NCBI GenBank assembly: GCA_019746975.1
Contig: JAIERK010000097.1
Coordinates: 1-57,153 of the forward strand
Direction of reading: 5' to 3'
Origin: Candidatus Obscuribacterales bacterium
Lineage (GTDB): Bacteria; Cyanobacteriota; Vampirovibrionia; Obscuribacterales; Obscuribacteraceae
DNA: 57,153 nucleotides
How positions within the stretch are numbered: the stretch's first letter is position 1; every line of letters starts with the position of its first letter. The position numbers were made by a program, and so were the translations under genes. A model generated the notes under the pieces. The model had not been told where the DNA came from. It did not search any database and saw only the letters and a program-made list of their open reading frames with translations. Positions 45,595-54,900 of the stretch are shown here, one piece after another.

Positions 45595-45650
45595 CCGAGG
45601 AACACGAAGCAGTTAACTACGCCTCCAGTTTCAACATAAGATCCGAATTC

Positions 45651-46841
45651 TCAGCCAATCACCAGTGTTTCCGTTGGGCTGCGCAATTCGTAGGTGACAC
45701 CGCGCCACTGAATCCTGTTAGTAACAACGGAATAGAGCGTCCAAAATGGCAGAACCAGGTGCGCCAGAGGAATAGCAAGACAGGAACTCAGCAAGGATTC
45801 ACTCAAGTAACTGGATCGGTCTGTAAGAACTCTTTGCCACAAGCGCCGGGCTTTCAGAAGAAAGAATACCTCTACAGGAATGATTGTGAATCCGGCAAGC
45901 ACAGCCCACACTGCTGATTTGTCGCCACTGGAAGCCAAGTTGGACAACGCCACCACTATTAGTGCAAGCCAGGCCAGCATCACAAAGGCTCTCATTATCG
46001 CTCTTTGCCACAGCTCAGGGTAATAAACCTTAGTGAGAATCAACTGCCGATTGGTCCATTCAACGATTTCGCTTACAGAAGCATCTCCATCACTGGCAAC
46101 CAGGCATTGAGGTACGAAGCGAACAGTCAAACCAAGTTTTTTCACACAAGTGGTGAGGGACAGATCATCATCTGCCGCCCGGTCCCAGGCAGCGAGCACC
46201 TCGGCACGCTCAAAAATTTCCCGTTTGATTGCCATCGCACCGCCCCAGGCAAACGCATATTTCGGGTTGGCCATTTCCCAGGCGGACATACGATTCCACA
46301 ATGATCGTAATATCGATGCCCAATTATGCGGCGATGCTATATAAAATCGATATCCGGTAGTAACACCCACCTGCGGCTCTGAGAGCGGCGCAACGAGTCG
46401 TCGCAAGAAATCTTCTCTGGCTATTACGTCCGAATCTACAAATACAATTACCTCGGAATCTTGCCTTATGAAGGTAAGCGCATGAAGCTGATTGTTGATC
46501 TTTTGGGCGCGCTGCGCAGCAATTCCGGCAACTACAACTCTCGTCTTCTCGAAATCGGCAGAAAGCTCAATAAGATGAGAGTAGGCGGGGTCGGACTCTT
46601 GTGCCACCGCAAAAATCACTTCGAAGTCCGGATAATCCTGACGGAGGAGCTTTTCCACGTTTTCTCGAAAGGCTGGGTCGAGTCCTTTGCACGGCAAGAT
46701 TACAGATGCTTTAGGAAGGCTGTTTTGAGTCGAACGATTTAGCTCTTTATCCACGTAATCGTAAAGCCGGCGAAATGCGACGGACTGGACAACCGCAACG
46801 GCGGCTGTGACGACGACCAACAATAATGTCACTACGAGCAT
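45651..46841 (-). CDS. Family 2/21 glycosyltransferase (HpnI / ceramide glucosyltransferase-like)
   Basis: 396 residues from ATG 46841 (GAGG 13 bases upstream); a TTG four codons earlier is the alternative. An N-terminal helix (VVTLLLVVVTAAVAVV) precedes a GT-A domain: ASVILPCKGLDPAF, the metal-binding EVIVFVDSDV, the acceptor region AWGGAMAIKREIF and the DDDLSL motif. The final portion has two to three membrane helices. This architecture belongs to the GT21-type enzymes that glycosylate lipids such as ceramide or hopanoid derivatives at the membrane. The sugar and lipid are unknown. It converges with the MFS gene. Confidence 0.88.
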   Translation of the reverse strand: MLVVTLLLVVVTAAVAVVQSVAFRRLYDYVDKELNRSTQNSLPKASVILPCKGLDPAFRENVEKLLRQDYPDFEVIFAVAQESDPAYSHLIELSADFEKTRVVVAGIAAQRAQKINNQLHALTFIRQDSEVIVFVDSDVIAREDFLRRLVAPLSEPQVGVTTGYRFYIASPHNWASILRSLWNRMSAWEMANPKYAFAWGGAMAIKREIFERAEVLAAWDRAADDDLSLTTCVKKLGLTVRFVPQCLVASDGDASVSEIVEWTNRQLILTKVYYPELWQRAIMRAFVMLAWLALIVVALSNLASSGDKSAVWAVLAGFTIIPVEVFFLLKARRLWQRVLTDRSSYLSESLLSSCLAIPLAHLVLPFWTLYSVVTNRIQWRGVTYELRSPTETLVIG

Positions 46842-47026
46842 GCTTTTCAGCAAACCTCGCTACCGACTGGAATGGTTCCAAAGTATAATGCCAAGCTTGG
46901 CTATCTTCCAGTCGAATCTCGTTTGATATCGACAAGAACGTAACGGCGCTGCACTGAGAGCGAAGCGCAGAAGCAGGTTCGGACGAGAGAAAGCCGCGAC
47001 CACATAAAGTGAGTTAAACCTGAGTC

Positions 47027-48736
47027 ATGCGTGGAGTTTTATACAAAATATTCAGTGCCTTGGGTGAAGGAAAAGTCCGTCGCCTGGAAGCCGACAGCCG
47101 CAATCCACGTCAGGCGCAGCTCCGAAAGCTCAACGAAATTCTCGCGAACAACAGCAAATCGCGATTCGGTAGAGAGCACAACTTCGCATCGATACGAACT
47201 TGGGCTGATTTTAATTCGACTGTTAGGGTCAGAGACTATGAGCAACTCAGACCTTATATAGATGCTCTGACGAATGGCGAAAAACAGGTGTTGACCACAG
47301 AAGCTCCGACCATGTTCGCGACCACGAGCGGCACTACAGATAAACCAAAATTCATTCCGATCACACCTGGTTACATAAAAGAATTCCGTGCAGCCTCAGT
47401 AGTATCGGGATATTTTTTGTTGAAAAACTTCCCAGGAATAGCGCGCGGCACGGCCCTAGCGATGACGTCTCCGGCTGTGGAAGGTAGGACCCCGTGTGGA
47501 ATTCCTTATGGATCGATTTCCGGTTCCTTATTCAAAAACGAACCGCTACTCATAAAGAAATTCATCTCTCCTATTCCCTACGAAGTTTATTTAATAAAAG
47601 ACTACGAGTCCAAATACTACACGCTACTTCGCGCGGCGCTCGGTCTGCCGGTTTCATTCGTCTATACGTTAAACCCAAGCACCATTCAGTTGCTTTGCAG
47701 AAGATTGAGCACCTACGGCGAACGATTGATCGAAGACATCAGAAATGGAACCACAACACCGCCTTCGACGCTCGACACAAAGACTCTGGAAGCGCTGCGC
47801 TTTCTCAATCGTCCCGATCCTCAACGAGCAAGAGAGCTCGAATTGCTCTGGCGTAACGACCGTTTTACCCCGCAGCATGTCTGGCCCTCACTGGAGGTGG
47901 TATCCTGCTGGACTCGCGCAGCAGCAGCTTTCTACCTGTCTGATTTTCCGCAGTACTTCGGCAATCGCCCCGTATGTGATATCACTTATGGTGCCAGCGA
48001 AGGAAGGGGAACCGTTTTCCTATCACCCGAGAAGCAGATGCTGGCTATTCACTCTCACTTCTTCGAGTTCATCCCCGAAGACGAAATCGAGTCGGAGAAG
48101 CCCGCTATCTTGTTGGCCGATGAACTTCAGGTAGGCTCGAACTATTACATCCTATTCACCACATCTGGTGGACTCTACCGATATAACATCAATGATGTCG
48201 TAAAGGTGACCGGTTTTCACAACCAGACACCGTTATTGGAGTTTCAGTATAAGAGCGGCAATGTAAGCTCCTTCACAGGAGAAAAAATCACAGAACTGCA
48301 AGTGACGCGATCAATGAGTACCGTATTAGATACCGCAGCATTTAAGGTTCGTTTTTTCACAGTGATACCGCAATTTAGACCGGAGCCGCATTACGACCTC
48401 TGGATGGAGTCTGATCAGTCGTCCGATTTGCGGATGCTGCCAATTGAGGGTACGGACGGATCGCAATCGCTCGAAGCCAAAGCCGAGGCTATTGCGTCAG
48501 CATTCGATAGGCGATTAGCATTGGAGAACGTCGAGTACGAGGCAAAGCGAGCGTCCGGAAGGTTGGCGCCAGTGACATTCCGATTGCTGAAGCCCGGCAC
48601 TTATGAAGAATTCCGCCGTTTTTTGGTCTCTCGCGGAACGCCGGATAGTCAGATCAAAATCAGTCACCTCAATCCCAAAAATGAGACCAGAGAATTCCTG
48701 GAACAAAGACTCGAAGCCCCACTGATTTTGCACTGA
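47027..48736 (+). CDS. GH3-family acyl-adenylate amidosynthetase
   Basis: 569 residues. The family activates a carboxylic acid as an acyl-AMP and transfers it to an amine. The ATP P-loop TTSGTTDKPKFIP lies at 99-111, the second adenylate motif TYGASEGRG near 320-328, and the hinge GGLYRYNINDVVKVTGF near 380-396, followed by SFTGEKITELQV. These are the canonical GH3 motifs known from plant auxin and jasmonate conjugases and from bacterial homologues. The acyl substrate is unknown. Next to a long-chain acyl synthase, N-acylation or release of its product is plausible. It is divergent from the glycosyltransferase. Confidence 0.92.
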   Translation: MRGVLYKIFSALGEGKVRRLEADSRNPRQAQLRKLNEILANNSKSRFGREHNFASIRTWADFNSTVRVRDYEQLRPYIDALTNGEKQVLTTEAPTMFATTSGTTDKPKFIPITPGYIKEFRAASVVSGYFLLKNFPGIARGTALAMTSPAVEGRTPCGIPYGSISGSLFKNEPLLIKKFISPIPYEVYLIKDYESKYYTLLRAALGLPVSFVYTLNPSTIQLLCRRLSTYGERLIEDIRNGTTTPPSTLDTKTLEALRFLNRPDPQRARELELLWRNDRFTPQHVWPSLEVVSCWTRAAAAFYLSDFPQYFGNRPVCDITYGASEGRGTVFLSPEKQMLAIHSHFFEFIPEDEIESEKPAILLADELQVGSNYYILFTTSGGLYRYNINDVVKVTGFHNQTPLLEFQYKSGNVSSFTGEKITELQVTRSMSTVLDTAAFKVRFFTVIPQFRPEPHYDLWMESDQSSDLRMLPIEGTDGSQSLEAKAEAIASAFDRRLALENVEYEAKRASGRLAPVTFRLLKPGTYEEFRRFLVSRGTPDSQIKISHLNPKNETREFLEQRLEAPLILH

Positions 48737-48938
48737 ACGCAAACGATTGATCAGCTAATTCAATGATTAGCCATACATTGATGCCTCGCTTGGATGCTGA
48801 AATCAATACAAAAGTCGGTGCGGCCTCGAATTCAACTTGATTGAAGCGACGTCTCAATGACCGCCGTCACTTTTTCACCACTTTCACTCAGTAGGTTATC
48901 GACATGCAGCCTATTGAAGTCTTCTGGGGGACATTCGC

Positions 48939-51900
48939 GTGGTAGTAGCAGATAAGGCAGATCCTGGCGATCTATCGAACAATTGGCAGAAGAGTTCGAA
49001 TCTGCAAGATGATGCATCGAGCAAACTGTTCAAAGACTTTCTTACAATCGTCCGTGACAATAGTTCCTCGAAAGGTTCCACTCTGACCTCTGAAGAAGAC
49101 GACGACGAGGACAAACTTAACGCGTGGATGTCATCGGAAACGCTCTATGCACAGAATCAGACTGGACCGATCAACACACCCGAACAATCCGTCGCCGACC
49201 TCGAAAAGCTGGTTCGAACATCCTCAGATCCAGAAGTTCACGAGAAGCTGCTGTCGGCCACCGGGATGCAGCGGCGCACAAATATTCTAAAAAAACACGG
49301 AGACACTCTGGCGGCAGGCGATCTTAGTAAGGTCGATCCACAAGCGCTAGAACGTTTGACAGTTGATTTGACTAAGCTGGCAATGCTGAGTTGGTCAAAT
49401 CAGCACTCCCCTTTTCTGCCTTCTGGCAGACCAGTAGAAGGAACCTGGGATAAGCAAACGGAAGCAATCTCGAAAGAGTTCAAGCAGTTCGCCAATAACC
49501 CTGTCTTTATCCAAGCGCTTCAACAAGCACAACATCGAGCTTTCCTACAGACACATGAGCTGCAAGGTCGCTCCGAACAAGAGGTAGGCAACTTTTGCGC
49601 GCGCGGTCCGGGGAATGAGAAGCGGAGTCAGCAGCGTTTGGATGCGGTAAAGAAGATCGAAAAGCTCAGCAAAGATTCTGGTTATAATGGTTTCTCAAAT
49701 TTACTGCGCTTTCTTGATGCTGCAGATATCTCGGAAGGTCTCAGAGAGTCGACTGATCCGAAGGAGACACTCGACTACCTGACAAGACTCGCTGACAAAG
49801 AGAAGGGCGGTAACAAAGATGCACACGAGCTAAATGAGTGGTTGAAAACCAAAGTAGGAAAGAACGCTTTCGAACAGGTGCTGAAAGACCTCGCAAAAGG
49901 AGATCCGTTAAACCCGCAACATGACAAACTCGCAGCACAGGACGCGCAGAAGTATCTGACAGCAATTGTGAAGGGAGCAGATAATCCGTTTACCATTAAG
50001 CTTGACGAGTACAGGCTCGGAGCGATTGGACAAAACCTTGGACCAAAACCTTCTTTGGAACAGCTCAGCAATGCGCACAAAAGATTGCAGCGAGAAGCTA
50101 AGAGTGGAAATAAAGGAGCACCCGATCAACTCACAAAATTAGATGTCACCATCGCCCTAAAAAAGATTTCTTCTCCTGATACCTTCAATGAAGGCAAAGA
50201 GATGTTGCTTGGCCTCGCGAACAAGGAGAACCAATTAGCTCGCCAGGCTGCTATCGAATTGCTTCTATCAGACCACAAAAACGGTCTGAAAAAGTTCGAC
50301 GAAATTACCAACACCGATCGATCTTCGAAGACGATTCCTGACCTCTCCAATCTGAGCCCGGAAGAGAAGATGGAACTCAAGCGCGCCATTGTCGATCAGA
50401 TTAAGAAACAGGTGGAAGGTGGTGGAGGACTTACTGCCACAGAGTCGGCCGGTCTGGGATTGGCTATCGTAGCAGCACGTGAAGGCAATGAGCCTGAGCT
50501 CGCCGGAAAAATTGGAACAGTCTTCGATGGTATTTTTGAGAGAGAGTTGCCCGATAAAATCGACCCAAAAGAGCGAGAAAAACAAGTCCTGCTCTCTGCC
50601 AAACAAACCGAAGAGGTCCTCGATGGACTGTACCAGGCAATACAAAAAACTGGCTACAAGGAACGGTCTTCGGAGTTGCATCTAGCGTATCAATTTTCGA
50701 AGGGGGCTCGCTCGAAGCACAATATTTTCATACCAGATTCCCGCAGCAAGGTTAATGACGTAGGAAATCGTTTTTCTGAGCAAGTAAGAAATCTGATGGA
50801 TCTTGCAAAAACGGGTCATCCTACGGCATTACAGGTGGTGGCCGCTCTGAGCGCGGGAGTCGGTGATGGCAATGAGAAGGCGAACAAACCTGTGTTTGAT
50901 TCCAGCACAAATACATACAAGAACGGAGATCTCTCCAGTCGCAGCGGAAAGTTTCTCGAGGATTTGGCTTCATTCAGCCCTGATATGCGTCAGAAGATTC
51001 TGAAAGTTCTAACAGGAAATCAGCAAACTCAACTCATTGCTGACAAAGGAGTTCGCTGTCAGACCCTGGGAAAAATCGCAGCTCAAAACATCGATGATGT
51101 TCCAGAGTCCGTGCGTAAGACATTGAGAGACAAACTCCCAATCAATCCTTCCGGTGCCACTAAGGGATTAATGGAATTGGCACCAATTCTCGAAAGCGAC
51201 GACGTTATGGAGATGGCACACCGGGCGTCTAAAGACTTGGTAAACGAGCTAAAGACGAGCGCCAATTCCCTTAACCCGGAGGCGGGTCGATTGCTTGCAA
51301 AGGAGCTGGTCAAGGTAATGTCCAGCGCAACGTCTTCGCCGACGACAAGAGAGAATGCAGTCAGAGCGTTGGCAGAGCTCGCACCCTACCATGGCGGTGC
51401 CGAAGTCGTTGAAGCCCTCACCGCATTCGGTGGCAAAGAAGGTTTGAGTCGTCTGAGCTGGAGTATCAAGGGAGAAATGGAGTTAAGATCCGAAGAGGAT
51501 CGAACTGAAGAAGCAAGGAAACTTCAAGCACTCTCCGGCGATGTCCTACTATCAATTGCACAATGGGGTAACGATTCATTCGAGCGAGCTCTTGCATTCT
51601 CCCGATTCGCGGATAAAAGCTGGATGCCGATTGACCAAATCTGGACCGAGCAGATCAAATCGATACTCAAGAATAATCCGGACAGCCCTACGATCCAGCA
51701 ACTAGCTCCCAAGATTGTCTCTGGCATAGAACGTAAGACCCCAACATCTATGCAGCCGGTCTCAGAAAAGAGCGACTATGAAACAAGGTACGACACAACC
51801 ACTAACAGCTATGAGCACTATTTGAGATACGACACATACGACAGCGGGACAGGAAAGGGAGGTGGCAAGGAAGAAGGAACGAAAGACGACAGAGGCAAAG

Positions 51901-54900
51901 GAAAAGGACGAGACAATGATGACAGAGACAGGGCACAAGCGAAAGTCGAAGGATCGGACAAATGTAAGACCAGTACTCTTCCGAAGCCAGCACCAACAAA
52001 AGAGCAAATTGTAGAACTCGCAGCAATCTTTAAAGAACGAGGTGTCGATCTTCCTGATGAATATTTGAAAATAGTTACTGAAAAGGCGGCGAAGAACTAC
52101 GGGTATGACAAGGTAAAGGCCGTCGCAAGGCAGCTAGCGCTGTTTAATTCGTTGCCGTCAGATGTGCGACAGAAGCTGACCGGTAATCTGAACAACCTCC
52201 AGGAGGGAACCGAACTTTCCCTGATCGACTGCAAGTTGACAGTTGAAGTGTTCAACAATTTATCGCCTGAAACCAGAAAGTCACTAACTGGAAGCGGCGA
52301 TAAATCATCGAAAAAAAACTTTCAGGCTTTATCTGGGTCAATCGATGCGAAAACCTTCAATGATTTACCTGACGAAGTTCGCAAGCAGATCACTTCAACC
52401 TCAGAGGCGCTCGATACCGGAATCGTCCTATCTCAGCTAGCCAATGGCGAGATTTCAAACAAACATTTGCCATCCAATATATTGATCGATGATTTTACGC
52501 TGAAACAAAAGCTTATCCTTCTGGAAAATATCAACGTCGAGCATCTCACCAAGCTTAGAGAAGAACTCAAACAAACTAAAGACGACAAAGATGCACTTTT
52601 TAAACAGCTCAAGTCTCAGTCGAATAAGGGTCTCTGGTTCTGGGAAAAATTTGCCAGCAGTATCACCTATGGTGACCTTGTTCTTGGCTTTGGATTCCCC
52701 ATGCCGACTCATGTGTCAGACAAAGTGAATCCAGAGCACGGACTCCTTGGGAAGCCATTGTCCGAATCTCAAAACAAATTTATTGCGACTCAAAGACAGC
52801 TGCTCCGGTCAGTAAGCGACAAAGAAACTGCGGTCAAAGACAAGCTCAATGTAATAGGCAAAACAGAGAGTCAAACACTCTTGCTTTCGTTGGCGCTTGC
52901 GAACAGTGAGTACGCTTCGCTCGTCGCAGATGGAAAGACCGACCAGGCCGATGAGTTCGCCATGCAAATGCTAAAGCAATTCGGCAGAGCGGCGTTGCTT
53001 GCCCCTGATTTAAAGAGGGATATTAATCAGGAAGGAAGCAACCCATTTTCCAGATTGTCGGCGAAGGGAAAAGCCGACTCTAGAGAGCTTAAACTTCTTG
53101 AAACTCTCGATAGCAAAGGTTTTGAGAACGGCTTGAAGTTGCTCACCAGTTTGTCCGACAGTAAAGGCATTAAAAAGCTCGACCAACCATTTCTGATTGG
53201 CGAGGGGCTACTTGGAGTTGATAGCAACCAGTCCGTCCGCAAACTAAGCGAGATTTCGGTTGAACTGTCAGACGATATGCAGCTACTGAGTACTTTGGTT
53301 GGCACCGCACAAGGTGGCGGTGATAAATTCGAAGACTACATAAAGCACGCAAAGGAACGAGGAAAACGCCTGCAAGAGACCTTGAAAAAGGTCACTCCGG
53401 GAGACATAAAGGGTGCCCGCGATGCTAAGAAGGCTATCGACGAAGCTATAAAAAATTCCGCAAATCCACAAGTCAAAATGGAGTTGGAGAATCGCTCTAG
53501 GTCGATCGAAGGGCTGCTAAGTCTTCTTGACCCGAAATATGCTCCGCCTGTTGGTCAGACACTAGAGAAGTTGAAGTTAGAGCGTTTTGTCGATCAAAAG
53601 AACAGCCAGTTCTGGGATAGCGATTATAGAGTGCCGAAAGCGTTGGCTAGATTGCAGGAGATCAACGCAGGCAACCAACGACACCGAATAGACAGAATGT
53701 TGGAGACGCTGGACACTGTGTCCTTCAACAATAAAAGTGACTTCGCTACCTGGGTCAAAACAGATGGCGTCGTCATCCTTGCCAGCACCGCGGCAGCCAT
53801 AGCGGCGACAGCCCTGGTCATAGCCAGCGGAGGAACAGCGCTTCCCGTGATAATGGCTGCAGTCGCGGCAGGAATGATTGCGAGCGAAGGCACGATTGAA
53901 CTCCAGTATAAGAGCGGTTTGCGTGATCACGGGTCCCGTATTGGCAGCTACGCACGAAGTGAGAAGCAACTTCAGGCTGATGGCAGCTACAAAGAGATGG
54001 AGCTATTCTCTGATGTGGTTCTTCCGTATGCAAGTGAATTCGCCATTGGGGTCGGCACAGCATGGTTGGCTGGTGCCGCCGGAGAAAAAATCGGTAGTGC
54101 TCTAACAAAAATGGCCGCCCCCTTACGAAATGCCTTCATCGCTGAGAACAAGGCCGTCATGACTCAGCTCGCAAAAAATGCTACTCAACTGGAAAAACAT
54201 GCCGATCCTTTTATGAAACGTTTGGCGACAGCAGCGCTGCAAGAAGCGAAGGTGCAGCCGATCATGGCAGTTGCAGCAGTCGGAATGGAACAGACCGTAC
54301 ATGATTCCGCGAAGTCCCTCGGCTTGCACCTGTATGAACAGCACGCTCTCACGTCATTCTTTGTTCAAATGAGCTTAAGTGCTGCACACAGGGCAATGCA
54401 ACCCAAAAATCCGAAGACCAGACCAAGCTCACTTTCGATGGAATACAAACCTGATCCGAAAGCGGAGAAAACCTACGTTAGTCACAAGCGAAAGATGGGT
54501 TCCGAGTTTACGCCAATCGAAAACGGCTTCCGAGAAGTGACCAGAGAGGGGCTTGTCATTGATTGGGTCAAAGAAACGAACGTACCAACAAAAGTGAAGG
54601 AACCGGCGGGACAAAACAACGCTCCGCTCAAGTCGCCCATTGCAGAGCCTATGCCTGTATTGGAGCCCAAAACAACGCACCCACCGACGAAAGAAATTCC
54701 ACCGGAAACAAACGATCTGAGAGGCAGACAAATTCTTAGAAAGCCCTTCGAACCATTCGTAGACGCTCTTGGCAGACCAGATTTAGCTGCTGCAGTTGAG
54801 CTCCAGCTCGACATCTGCAGTTTGGAGCTGAAGATCCAGGACGCACAACAGCTAGCGAGAGCACAAGGAAAATCTGCGGAGTTTAAAGACAATCCCGATG

